Assembly: GCF_001949145.1 (NCBI RefSeq)
Contig: NW_019091416.1
Location: 2,703,390-2,767,389 of the forward strand
DNA from: Acanthaster planci
Lineage: Eukaryota > Echinodermata > Asteroidea > Valvatida > Acanthasteridae
Reading direction: 5' to 3'
DNA: 64,000 bases
Position numbers and translations under genes: made by a program. The notes below the pieces were generated by a model. It was not told the DNA's origin. It ran no database searches and worked only from the letters and a program-made list of their open reading frames with translations. Shown piece after piece: positions 48,271-59,300 of the stretch; the stretch's first letter is position 1, and each line of letters starts with the position of its first letter.

Positions 48271-50118
48271 GTACTACAGTAGCTTAATTCCCTGCTTGGG
48301 TTTTCACGGGTACATCAAATGACTCCAAGGTCGGGGTTCCAAAATTTAATTGTGGTGTCGTTGCATTCGAAGGGGATTGCAAACCGGGTAGTCGCTCCCA
48401 ATAGCCATTTCACATAACGACGTCAAGCTTTGTTTATATGTGTGCTTTCCTATACCAATGCGGTGGGGCGCGATCCATCGTGACTCATAGGGAACCGCTC
48501 ACGTAGGGGGCCTAAACAAAGTGAGACTGCATTACGTCTATGTCCACCTGGAGCAGAAGCACCCCCCCATCGGTTAAAAAGGATCATATTGGTCAGGAGT
48601 GATCAAGTTGTTGGTAGCGATGCGACCGAAAGGCGTGCATTTCATAGTTGTTCGTGAACCACCAGCGAAGTCCACTTCCGACCAAAGGAGCCTCCGTTGG
48701 TGAGAAAATTATGCCATCTCTTGGTTCAGCTCGAGGCTCAATGTGTCGTAGGCCTGCGTCGAACTTTTCATCAATACTTTCGGTTTGGTCGAACTCAGGT
48801 GTACCATTCAGAATCAGCATATTTTCACTTTTCGTAACTGTTTTTAGCTTGTCGAAGAAAACGTGCCCTTTTTTAAAAATAATTTTTAAAAATTCCTGTA
48901 TCATGGGATATATGATAAAGATTGTTGCTATATGACAGTGCAAGCGAAATTCAATAAAAACATATAGAAAACGTCAAAAACTTTTTTTTATTACCGGCAT
49001 TTCGTGTCATATTTTCATATCAGGAAGGCTTGACTAACATTATAAAGCTATGACATTAAAGGCACTAGACGAAATAAATAAGACAACGTAATTTTTAAAA
49101 TGTCGCAGCGAAAGTCATAGACCGCTTTTTAGTCATCTATTTTTTTTTCAGTCGGCTAATACAGAAACGATAAGCATCCGCGGTATGTCTCAGTCTGTTT
49201 ACGCCAAAAGAGCTGGGGAATCTACCCCCCTATTTTCTTCTATATCGTCGCCGGGAATTTTTTTTCATGTCCCGACATTTAGGGAGTTTTTCAGTTGTGC
49301 CTTGCGATCGTCATGACACCAATTCTGGGAAATCGGACACACCGGTTCATTATAGTTTTCCACTGATATGCTTCATCCACGCAGGCTGACACGTGTGGTC
49401 AAGAACTTAAAATGACCATAACAAAACCATTCCTAGAATGGACCACGGAGCTATTAATAGCTCCATGCATGGACTAAGCGAAAACTTCACAGTCGTACTG
49501 AAAATGAGGGTCCCTGCTCACATACAAAGTTTCATCTACATGGGACAACCAAGTTCAAGAGGGAGGAAGCGCTGATTCTGCCCCATGCAGCTTTGAGATG
49601 GTCCAAAAAACCCAGCTCATTCGTGATTACTGGTAACACAGACCTACGCAACTAAGTAGCTATCCTAATGTCTGGAATTCCGGTAAAGAAGCACTGCTGG
49701 ATATGCATGCTAACATTGATAGACGATGACTTTGGACAGTATTTTGAAGAACGCAACTCTTTCAAAAAACATTACAAGGTACGAATCCATGCCATGAGTT
49801 TTTCTGAGATGCACTTTTGGGGAACGTAAGGGTGTTGAAAAGTGTGCATTTAAAATCGCCCGTGCTTCTCTGGACAAATGAGGGCGCAGTTGCACAGTGT
49901 CGGTGTCCATGTCATTCAGGAAAGACACTGTTCATTCTATAGGTATACGTGAACTGAAATCTTTCTCACAGTCGAAACATTTTTGACAAGGGGTTAATCG
50001 TTGACCTACCGCCATGTACTATCACAAAGACGGATCACTTAAGAAAAGGAAAGTAATAAGACAGTCAAATGTCGAAAATTCCACAACCCCGATTGTGCAC
50101 AAATCAATACTACTGGAA
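48271..50118. other. no gene; small palindromes and an imperfect foldback
   Basis: An imperfect foldback lies at about 48420-48545 (CTTTGTTTA and TAAACAAAG arms with TTTCCTAT/ATAGGGAA inside), similar to the one near 29279. A perfect 18-bp palindrome lies at 49447-49464. The 48593-48943 minus frame is open but has no domain or splice support. Confidence 0.4.
49447..49464. repeat. 18-bp perfect palindrome
   Basis: GGAGCTATTAATAGCTCC is its own reverse complement and is followed at once by a second palindrome, CCATGCATGG. No gene is nearby to suggest an operator; it may be part of a repeat. Confidence 0.8.
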
Positions 50119-50690
50119 GTTATCTCCCTGGAATGACATCACAGTTTTGCTTATGAACAAGAAAATTGGCCTCAGCATAAAAAAACATATCGGCACCACA
50201 ACATTTGAAAAAAGTAATTGAACTACAAAGATGCATTTTCAAGGATTACAGTTAAAAGTGTTGCATGGGACCTCCAAAGTATCATCCAAAATTGCCATCT
50301 AAGTGAAACTGATGTAACAGTGCGGAGATCGATTACAAAATGATATCGGTTCTTAACTTTTTATGTCCTTACAGCACAACCAAGGAATGAGGTTATCTCC
50401 TTGGAATGACATCACAGTTTTGCTCATGAATAAGGAAATTTGCTGTATTATGAAGAGCACAAAGGCACCACAACATCTTTGAAAAAAAAGTAAATTTTAA
50501 ACCCTAAGATTCATTTTCGAGGGTTGCAGTGAAAAAAAGTAATGCATGGACTCTCGACACTGTTATCCCAAAGGGCATACATGTAGGCCAACCCTTAGTC
50601 GTCTGCATGAAACGGATGTAACAATATGCGGATTGGTTATACATAAAAAATAGGTTCTTAACTTGCTGTGTAGTACTGCACGTACATTGT
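50115..50690. repeat. tandem duplication, 273-bp unit, two copies
   Basis: GTTATCTCC(C/T)TGGAATGACAT begins at 50119 and again at 50392. Both copies run on through CACAGTTTTGCT, GGCACCACAACAT, GATG(T)AACA and GGTTCTTAACTT. The copies differ by perhaps 20-25 percent, so the duplication is old. Located 550 bp downstream of the ankyrin gene. Confidence 0.85.
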
Positions 50691-51117
50691 ACATCCACAC
50701 CATGGAGGCAAAAATAACTATTAAGTACGGAAGTCATGCGCATGCGCTTTTAGGAGTGATCTAAAAACGGGGGAGGTGATCCAGCACTTTCCTTTGATGA
50801 TGTGGTGACCGTGTATATGATTGATCAATCCACAAGATCAGAGACAAGCTATTGAGTACGGTACACATACAGTAACCGGTATTACAAACACTCCACCAGC
50901 TAGGGATGACAGAACATTAAGGCACGTCACACCGCATTCCCTCGTTAAAATGGTTACCAATTTGAGGCTCGGTCAAGGATTCTGGCTGCCACTGGTCACA
51001 ACCTAACTGACGTCATTCACAATTCGGTTACCATTTCAACCCGTAACACTCCTTGCCATTATATTGCCTGACGAGTAATTATTGACCGGTGGTATAGGGT
51101 TGAATTATTCCAACTAC

Positions 51118-51123
51118 TTTATT
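51118..51123 (-). terminator. poly(A) signal AATAAA of the ankyrin gene
   Basis: AATAAA on the minus strand, 109 bases after the TAA stop at 51232-51234. It is the first canonical signal downstream of the last exon. Confidence 0.5.
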
Positions 51124-51231
51124 TCCATGAGCTTGGTAGGATATATTTTTTCTTAAGTAGGCTATACATGTACATATTGCTGATGGTTAATTATTGCTTT
51201 TCTCGCAAAGTTACAGTTACTTTTCGCAAAG

Positions 51232-51462
51232 TTACAGCGTCACTGTGAAGTCTTCTGTGCTTGTCTGGCGTTTGATTTTCTTTACTAGGTTGTTGATAAT
51301 CCGTCGGTGGAGTGGTACATCGGGCACCACCGGAGCAATAGACATCATGCCTACTTGGGATATGAGCGCGGACACAATGTGAGTGGCGATCTCTTCCGTC
51401 GGAGGGAGTTCACGCGTAGATCCGGACTCCGTGTCCGTCAATGTTTTTTCTTCCAGATACAC
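51232..51462 (-). CDS. exon 6 (last) of the ankyrin gene
   Basis: 77 codons after acceptor TGTGTAATCCTATCTAG, phase 0, ending TAA at 51232. It encodes VYLEEKTLTDTESG, an acidic-to-neutral segment, HIVSALISQVGMM, then a basic helix (RRIINNLVKKIKRQ) and the end EDFTVTL. I recognise no domain. The last residues would suit a class II PDZ ligand (V-T-L), which is only a guess. Confidence 0.75.
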   Translation of the reverse strand: MYLEEKTLTDTESGSTRELPPTEEIATHIVSALISQVGMMSIAPVVPDVPLHRRIINNLVKKIKRQTSTEDFTVTL

Positions 51463-54400
51463 CTAGATAGGATTACACAAATTTGGACAAAAAGATGTGA
51501 TACATAAAGCCATACATCACTCTTTACTGACATGACAACACCCGTTGAAGAAATCAGATGATATTTTGTCATGGTTAAGAATAGGCATGAAGGATCTGTA
51601 TTAGGTCTTAGTTCTGCGCATAAAGATCGAGTTAGTACGCTACCGCCCAGAGTTTGAACCATTCTTAAAGCACATAGCAATAGCACAGAATTAGAAGGCA
51701 AATCGCACAAGCAAACGCAGATCTCTTCAAATCTTCCATGTAAACTCATGTCCGAAAGCCAGTGGCTACGGCTCATTGTGTACGGGGACGGCTAACTACA
51801 GAGCACGCCTCGCTAAATCGCGCGCCCCATGTCAAGTGCTTGGCAATGTACATACATGTACGCGCGTGGCCAGACACGAACCTCCAGGATACATCTGGAC
51901 TGTCACGCACGATACACTCGCCGTTATCAATTGTACAAGACTTAGTGTTACGTCAATTTGATGTTCAAATTATGCTTGACGCATGGCAGACTACAAAGAA
52001 TTGTTAGGAGTGACGCAGAATAAAATTATCAATCTGAAATAGTCATAACGGAGGTGCGTTGAAAATCTTTCCTTTTAAACTTGACAATACGAGTCTCTCG
52101 CAAGAGGAAAATCTAGGCTTCATTCTAGAAAAAACACCACCTTTTTGTTAAAAAGGAAAAGAGTGTTTGCATGATTCCCCATGACTCCCGAAATTTGCGC
52201 ATATAAAAGGAAACCAAACTCGGATCATAATCGATATCATAATACAATACAGTGTACAATTTACTCGGCCCAACGAGGTAATAGCCAAAGCGCCCTGCAG
52301 TCTGCGAAAACAAAGACAAAGGAAGAGATATTCGCAGCATTTGGTACAGGCTGGGTTAAATCAGGCTGACTGGCATAGTTCCGTCATACCGAAGGCCCAC
52401 TCTCGATCTCCAGTGGCTAGGGTCTATCTAGGTTTAGCGCCCTAGGACTAAAGGGAATTTTCTTAAGTGCTATAAGGTTTTTGAAACCACACACAATTCA
52501 ACCCGTCCTCTATATGAAGGTTCCAAACTCTTTCAAAAACCTTAACCATTTTTAGTTCTGGAGAAGAAAATGCCACATGACCCCTATAATGCTCCCTCCC
52601 CGGGTACAGGAAACCCCACTGCCCCTCTGAGACGGGAAAGGAACTCAGACATGAAGTCCTCGCACCGGCAAGGTGGGTATAAATTCTTGAGTCTAGGACA
52701 GCGCCGTCAGAGAGATATACCCACCGACGAGATATGCTTCCTCCGGCCGCTGCGTCTGTTCGAGTTTCGACGGTTCAGCTTGTTATTCAGGCCGCCCGGG
52801 CTGGAGATGGATCGGGTCAACTTGGCAAAAAGGGCGCCCTCACCGTCGGGATGCCTCTGCTGGAGGCAGGCGTCAAGGAAGCGCACGCAGGCGCTGTGCC
52901 CTCGTCTTTCAGCTAAATTGCTGGGGAAAAAAAATAGCAGACACCACAAGCTACTGCAATGAAATAAAGATCAGCAGTGATGTTAAGCATAACAAAGTAA
53001 AATATTGAATATTTTCCCTCAACATATAGAAGACTGAGGGAAAGAGCAAAAACTATTCACCCCTCACTGCGTACCTATCAAATCAATGTGAAGAGCCAGT
53101 GCCCCCAAAGCAAGATGCCTTTTCAGAAGGAAGCAGTAAAATCTCTGTCAGTAACCCATGAAGAGATCACTGTTTACTAGAGTAAATGAAAAATCTCAAG
53201 AGTTGCCAGCAAAGGCTGTGTTCTGAGATGGCGGTAATAATACGAGGGCGCTATTTAATTTGAGAGAAAACAGAAGTGTGAAACGATGAGCACAAGTAGC
53301 ACCATCCACATGTAGCTGTGGCCATCATATCTCAAAGAAAGTAATTGGATCGGTGCACTGTCTCTTTATTTCCATTCATTACTTGGTCCTTATTCACTGT
53401 TATTAATTTCTTCATCACCGGGTTCCAAAACACAGACAAATCATGAACCGTCGTCTTGTACTGTTCCCGGTAGGCCAGTGATACCTTGGGGTTCGTCCGA
53501 GAAAATCCTTGACATCCAGATGCACTCGTGGGAACTTGGCGAAAGTCCGAAGCACCGTGATCTGACCCTCCTCCGCCGCGTAGTGAACCGGCGTGCGGCC
53601 GAACACGTCCAACTCTTCGCCGAAGGAAAGCTCCCTATTCAGCGCCCACTGTAGAATGGGACATCGCCCTAGGATTATGAAAAGCAATGTTGAATAACCT
53701 TTCAGTATAGACATTGTGTTCAAAATAGCAAATGTTGCACAGGATGCACGACTTCAAAATGATTCTACACGTCAGGTTTACAATGTGCATGCCAACAAGT
53801 CGAACGGGCATGTGTTGTACATCCAACATCACGCAGAAACGATACCTTAGAGGTAAAATTGTAACAATGGGAGACTTTGAGACGCTTGGTGGCAACAAAC
53901 ATACCGGTCCTTTTGACCAGTTCTGAGCATGCGCGCGTTGTTTTGAACATGCGTGCACAGTTCTGAGGACGCGCAATACCTTGAAAAAAGACCGCTATGT
54001 CTGCTGCCACCAGCGTCTCAAAGTCTCCCATTGATGACTCCAAATTACTAACTTCCTAGAAGGTTTCCCATATCATTCCATAAGGGCTATTTACTTAGCC
54101 CTATCGTACAAACCCGGTTCCCATTTAGATTCTCTTAATTCCCCTCTACCTTTTCCTGCAGCAAGATGCATGGCAGTTGCTCCATCTTTCTTCCTGGAAT
54201 CGTTCAGGGAACACCGAGCTCTCCGCACCAACCAATGAGTGCAGTTTAAATGCCCTGTGGAAGATGACAGAATGGAAATGACTTTTCAGCATATGATTTC
54301 TTTTACCCTGCTAAAAATTCCTGTAGAATTAGTAACATGCGGCATTTTCTATGGCTTTATGAAGCCATGAGTCGAAACAGTGCAAGATCTTTAGAATGAA

Positions 54401-57400
54401 TAGAACCTGTTACCGTAAACTGACAAAATATCATTCTACATTACACCCTCAGTGTGGCTGCGTTAAGCAGATGTTTAGAATTCATTTCATTTTCGACACG
54501 ATTGATTTTCCCGGTAACCAGCCCAAACAAAACCTGGTGCACCAAGCTGTGTGAAGTAACCAGAGAATCGATTGTCATGGCAAGTAAACTGAAGAGCAGC
54601 TGCGCAATGGCTTTGTACAATAAGCTGACAATTTCAGAAATCTGGGAAAAGTGACAGCAAGGTGTCTCCAATTATTTTGATACCTGCTTGGGCAGCGTAA
54701 TGAACGGGTGTCATTCCATCTTCATCGGCACGCTGCGGGTCGGCCTCCGCTTGGTCTATGAGCGCCTCTAGACAGCTGACACTCCCAGCCTGCGCTGCCA
54801 GTGATACTGTTGAGATGAAAAAAATGATATTTTTTTATCTTAAGTAAAAGGTTTGCGGTAGCACCATGCAAGGATATCTCTTTTATGAGTATGTGTGCTT
54901 GTGAAAAGAACCGGGGGGGGTACTCGACATTTCGGAGTATTATACTCTGTTTGTCGTCTCCACTCCATAAGACGGACAGCGCATAAACGTCTGTGTCAAA
55001 AAGTTATTAACGTTTACGTCAAAACTAATGGTGGTGGTTAATACATCCAAGACAGGGTATTGGGGTGAACTGAGGTAGGCAACTTGCCACGCCCCCCGTG
55101 ATTTGGACGACCCATACTGCCAAAGCCCCCTAGCTTTCAAAACATTTTGACGTCAAAATATGACGTCATCTTTTCTTAGAAAACAATTCAAGCAGATGCG
55201 ATGATACCCTGCGTAGACAGACTAAAGGATGCTATGATTATCTTCTCTGGTCATGTTTATTCGATCCTGTAGCTTCCTCGATATCACTTCTCAGATGAAG
55301 TCTTTGATATCCAAAATTTCTCCTAATCAGTGCAAGAATAACAGTTTATCTGTGGTTTACCATACAACCAACTCAGTGATGAATTGATCGCGAGCCATGA
55401 GTCGTGGCAAGGGCAAACGCTTTTCTTAGCACATGATTTCCACGATTAAGGTACATGATAATATGACACCGCTCATGGCATAGCTGAACGTGCTCTAGGT
55501 TTTCATTATGGCAACCACAGACCATCATGCTATCAGTCTTCGCCTACTCATAAGTCGGCCATCTTAGTTCCAAAGCAAGGCGACCGCTGGATATGTTCCT
55601 TTGTTTTGCCAAAAAGTTCAGATGAGTGTAAGAGTGAAGACGCAGTCAAACTCAAAGCCAATAACCTGACAGTGCTCTGATGATAGGTTCAATAGCTAAT
55701 CGACAGAAAGTCCTGTCACTTTTTCAACCGCCTCCAAGCTAACAAACAAACTCTGAAAACCGGAAGATACTTGCAATTATTACGAAGCTGTCTGGCACTT
55801 TCCCACTAGAGGCAGTTTACAACAACTGTAAATGGACACGGACGCACGACAAGAAGATGGACATCTCGTTAAAAAATTCTCAAAACGGACCAAACCCTTT
55901 TAACCTAATGGATCTTTATACAGAGCACAAGGCCCGAAGCAGCGGAAATAATTTCAGCCATTTAAAAGTTTTTTTTAATAAATTGTATGAATTTTAAAAA
56001 TGCATTTTACTACATGAACTACGTGTATCTACGTGAGGTATTCATTTAATTATTAGCGCTAGCAACCAGTATTTGCATGCAGTCCCGGACGGCCACTGTT
56101 GTACATTGGAAATGAACAATTCATTAATTATGAAATAAAACTGAGAACGTTCGTAATACAAAACGTTATAAAAGCAACGCAAAAGTTGCATTCCATTCCA
56201 AGTTTACAAAGCTGAGAAGAACGGCTTATTAATTGCCCACACGATAATGTGTGCTACACGGAGGTCAACTTGATAAAACAATACTTTTTGCTTTAGCTTC
56301 ATGTGAAATATATACGATGAAACTATTTTCAAATAGCCATTGAAATCTATGCAATAAAGCGATCACGGATTCAACAAGGAGGACTTTAGTATACACCTAA
56401 TCATTCGCATTAACATTTCTTGATTAATGACAAAGATTGTCGATAACCTCAACGGATCCCAAAGGCCAACCTTCGTGTTGACACATACTGTGCGCTGACG
56501 CTCCTTTCTCATATACCGAGATATGAGATGGCAACGCTGCGGCTATACTTTGTATGAATGGCAGTCTGTGTATATTTTTTGTACACAAATGGCTCCCCCA
56601 TGGGAAATCCTGATACGTGAGCGTTCACGGTCATGTTATTTCCTTAACTGCACGTGATACGTCCGCGTTTTCCTTTGTGGATTGCATTGTGTTTCCTTTC
56701 AGGATCTGTGGTATTCCACAACAGTATTGTTGTTGTTCAATGGGTTCAGTTAATGCAGAGAGTTAATGAGTTGATATACCGGTCACTCGGCTACGTAATT
56801 ATTGTATACGATCGCTAGGAAACATTTAACGGGGTTTGGGGGGATTAAATCCGGAAAAAAACATGATGTGTTCTTATACGTCTCACCATTCCTTCTATAG
56901 TTTTATTTTAACACAATTTCATTTGAGGAAGTTCAATTTTCTCATTGGAAATTAGTCCCAGTAGACAGAACCATTTCATGATAAGCTTGCAAAATGAAAT
57001 CTTGCTGTCTATAACTGCAGACTATCCATGAACAAAACGCAACGTAATCACACAGTAACGCTGACAATATGTACAAACGAATTTATAATTGTTCAATCTT
57101 GATGCGCAAGACTGAATCAGAACAACAGCAACTTGAAGCTAAAATGAAAGTGGAAAGCGGAAAAGGAAGCATGATAAAGCTATACATTTTCAAGTTAGGG
57201 ATGATAAATTCCAACTAACCGCTTGCGTTGAAACATCCGCCTCTGAAACTAAGATAATATCAAAATATTTTATACCTTCGACGAGTCCAACATTAGAACG
57301 CATGTACACATTGTACATGGATCTGTGTTACACTGATTGGGGCATTGACGAAGTGTATCGTTTAATATCCACTACATTCACTGTACAATTTCTGTAAATA

Positions 57401-58997
57401 TCACTAGCAAATGAACGTCATAATGAATGCAAAAATCACCGAAAAAAGATGAACCAACAATATACATGTATCATCCATCTTTGAATGCATGCGAATGATG
57501 TTTTGATTGTGTGGTAGGTTTGGCATTTGATATATTTGTGTAGCTCTAGGTTGTTGATATGACTTCTCCCTTGACCCTTGATTTATTATGAACCAACCTT
57601 CCTGAAATGTTTGGCCCGGTAGCCTCATTACTGGTTGTTTTGAAATGAACAGCACGTGAAGGATTTGTGCCAAGATAATCCGATCAGCTGTCACATTTTC
57701 ATTAAACAGGGCCCTTATTCGTCAACGTAATGAGCTGAAGTCAGACCACGACACCGAGAGCGGCTCACTACCCATGACTACCATTCTCTCTTTGTGTTAA
57801 TAGGTTTCTGGTTGTGACTGAAAAAAAAAATGATACCAGAATCTATACAGCTTCGATGTCTTAGTGCTAAATTAAATGAAAACAGATCAGACGTGACCCC
57901 CTTCTGGAAGTAGGTAATCGTGGTCAAGAAGACATATGGATAGGATTTGAAAACTTTGTAGGTATTGATGCGTATTTTACCTCGTCAAAGTGCACTTTTG
58001 ACATACATGTAATAAAAAATTACCTTTGTTTCACTAAGGTACGAGGCATGGAGACATCACAATACATTTCTTCTGTCCAAATAGATAGCCATTTTGAAAA
58101 TGGTAATGACAGTTTGACCGTATTTTGATCGTTAACCACAACGGACGAACATTAAAATCTGTTTTAAAATGAAGGGGCGTATTATACCTGCCGTTCTCCC
58201 ACTTTTGGTAGTGACATCCGGGTTCTCCACCTTCAAAAGACGTCTCAAACATCTCACAGCACCCCCAGCTGCGGCGTGATGCATAGGCGTCCCCTGGGTC
58301 TTTTTGTCCCTCCAGTAGCACCTCTCCGTCGGGGTGCAGTCCAGGAGAAGCTCCAGGCAACCCAGGTGGTCGTGGTGGGCCGCCAAGTGCACGGGCATCC
58401 TCCCCTTGCCGTCGGCCAACTTGAGCGCCTCGTGTAGGCACTCACAGTCCCTCAGGAACCTCAGGAAGAGGTGCACCACGCCCTCGTGGCCTCGCTCCAC
58501 CGCGTCCAGGAGGGGGAAGTCCTGGACAGATGAGAGGACACCTCGTGGAAGAGGTCGAGGCGCTCCCTGATCTGACTAACCGCGAAGTTGTTAATGATGC
58601 ACTGTAAACAAGGCGCGTGGCCATTCCTCACGGCGTTCATCACAGCCGCTCCAACCTCCGCATCAACACATTCTAAACACGCACCAACTACATAACTTGT
58701 GTTCCCGGTAAGCGTTTGCCCTCCTACACCATCCCTCTCAGATTCACGATCTAGTACTTCATTAAGTTCACCCTCCTCGCTTGTCCCCATGACCGCATCT
58801 CTGTCCTCCGCTGAGGTGCTGGTTCCTCCCTGATCCTCCAGGAATACGTCCAACTCCATGAGTATATTAAACACCCCGGCCACATCATCGGGCGATACCC
58901 AAGCTGTGTCGCTCGAAACACTAACCCCGTTGGTGTTGTTACCACCATCTTCTAGCCCGGTCTCCATGTTGTCGGCAGCCCGCGGGCGAAGCTGCAT
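51232..58997 (-). CDS. espin-like ankyrin-repeat protein, six exons, complete
   Basis: Exons 58997-58188, 54806-54684, 54254-54150, 53668-53485, 52920-52725 and 51462-51232 join with matching phases (1/2, 1/2, 1/2, 2/1, 0/0) to 542 codons, if a 20-nt GT..AG segment in exon 1 is left out. An acidic, Ser/Thr-rich N-terminus of about 115 residues is followed by nine ankyrin repeats with TPVHYAA, TAMHLAA and TPSNLAERRGH helices. Then comes a basic linker (RRNSNRRSGRRKH) and a 77-residue C-terminus. Repeats 6-9, with DGMTP and KKDGATAMH, look most like the espin ankyrin array, which binds myosin III tails in actin bundles. The espin polyproline, WH2 and actin-bundling modules are not seen, so the family call is tentative; the gene model is strong. 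Confidence 0.8.
51463..52724 (-). other. intron 5 of the ankyrin gene
   Basis: 1.26 kb with GTGGGT donor and TAG acceptor. The 51438-51776 and 52570-52962 frames inside or overlapping it are shadows with no independent support. Confidence 0.6.
52725..52920 (-). CDS. exon 5 of the ankyrin gene
   Basis: Acceptor CTATTTTTTTTCCCCAG before 52920, donor TCG|GTGGGT at 52724. One base completes a Ser codon with exon 4, giving GRTPSNLAERRGHSACVRFL, the ninth ankyrin repeat. Then come LFAKLTRSISSPGG and a run of Arg/Asn/Ser. GC-rich compared with its introns. Confidence 0.85.
52921..53484 (-). other. intron 4 of the ankyrin gene
   Basis: 564 nt, donor CCAAG|GTATCA, acceptor CCCCAG. No other feature seen. 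Confidence 0.65.
53485..53668 (-). CDS. exon 4 of the ankyrin gene
   Basis: Acceptor TTTTCATAATCCTAG, then GRCPILQWALNRELSF completing repeat 7, and repeat 8 as FGRTPVHYAAEEGQITVLRT, ending DFLGRTP in the start of repeat 9. Donor CCAAG|GTATCA. Confidence 0.88.
53669..54149 (-). other. intron 3, holding a foldback MITE
   Basis: 481 nt with GTAGAG donor and TAG acceptor. More than a third of it is the foldback element described separately at 53865-54033. Confidence 0.65.
53865..54033. mobile_element. 169-bp foldback MITE in intron 3
   Basis: The left end CAATGGGAGACTTTGAGACG continues to CTTGGTGGCA; the right end is TGCCACCAGCGTCTCAAAGT followed by CTCCCATTG. The arms are inverted copies over 29 bases with one mismatch. 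The interior has two GCATGCG(C/T)G motifs and two (AG)TTCTGAG copies. The high arm identity points to a fairly recent insertion. No clear target duplication. Confidence 0.85.
54150..54254 (-). CDS. exon 3 of the ankyrin gene
   Basis: 105 nt between TTCCACAG and GTAGAG. It encodes HLNCTHWLVRRARCSLND, the second helix of repeat 6, then KKDGATAMHLAAGK, the start of repeat 7. The exon length is that of one ankyrin repeat offset by half, a common intron phase pattern in ankyrin genes. Confidence 0.88.
54684..54806 (-). CDS. exon 2 of the ankyrin gene
   Basis: Acceptor TTTTTTTCATCTCAACAG and donor GCAG|GTATCA. Encodes SLAAQAGSVSCLEALIDQAE (repeat 5) and ADEDGMTPVHYAAQA (repeat 6 start). Confidence 0.88.
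54807..58187 (-). other. intron 1 of the ankyrin gene, 3.4 kb
   Basis: Large first intron with no exon or mobile element that I can identify. It has few TACATGTA motifs compared with the left half of the window. A long first intron often carries enhancers, but nothing specific is visible. Confidence 0.55.
58188..58997 (-). CDS. exon 1 of the ankyrin gene, with 20-nt frame-breaking segment
   Basis: Starts ATG at 58997 (context GGGACCATGC); an in-frame TAG lies four codons upstream, so this is the first possible Met. It encodes MQLRPRAADNMETGLEDGG, an acidic region, then VMNAVRNGHAPCLQ (repeat 1). The frame continues to LFHE, after which 58541-58522 (GTGTCCTCTCATCTGTCCAG) must be skipped to read DFPLLDAVERGHEG (repeat 2) and repeats 3-4 (MPVHLAAHHDH, TPMHHAAAGG). 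With the skip, the spacing between repeats 1 and 2 is 37 residues, close to normal. Donor GCAG|GTATAA. GC-rich throughout. Confidence 0.8.
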
Positions 58998-59300
58998 GGT
59001 CCCTACCTCCTACCGACGTCCCCTCTGTCCTAGATACATCACAAGCTGCAGAATATTTGGGTCCGTCGCAGGGATAGACAGCGCGCCGTGACACCGATGC
59101 CTTTCATGTCAGTAATTCGTAGCTGATAACTTTACCAGATAAACACTCGCATCACTGACGCTGCTCCCAGCCAATGGCACGTACATGTAGTGTACATGCA
59201 GGGTTTTCACGTACACTGTGTATTACAATACATCCATAACATTATGCAGTGCATTCGTACACAGCACCACGTGTACCGTCAAGTCGTCTGTTTATACCTA
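58998..59300 (-). promoter_or_regulatory. 5' flank of the ankyrin gene
   Basis: Holds the 5' UTR and probably the promoter. An acceptor-like TGTGATGTATCTAG lies about 35 bases before the ATG, so part of the 5' UTR may be spliced. No TATA box or other clear core element is seen. Confidence 0.3.

Noticed and set aside
48593-48943. 116-codon minus-strand frame with protein-like stretch (FDQTESIDEKFDAGL)
   Set aside because: No clear acceptor or donor and no recognised domain. It could be a LINE or gene fragment but cannot be supported.
51232-58997. TRPA1 or another ankyrin channel
   Set aside because: No membrane segments in any exon, and the gene ends 77 codons after the ankyrin region; repeats 6-9 fit espin better.
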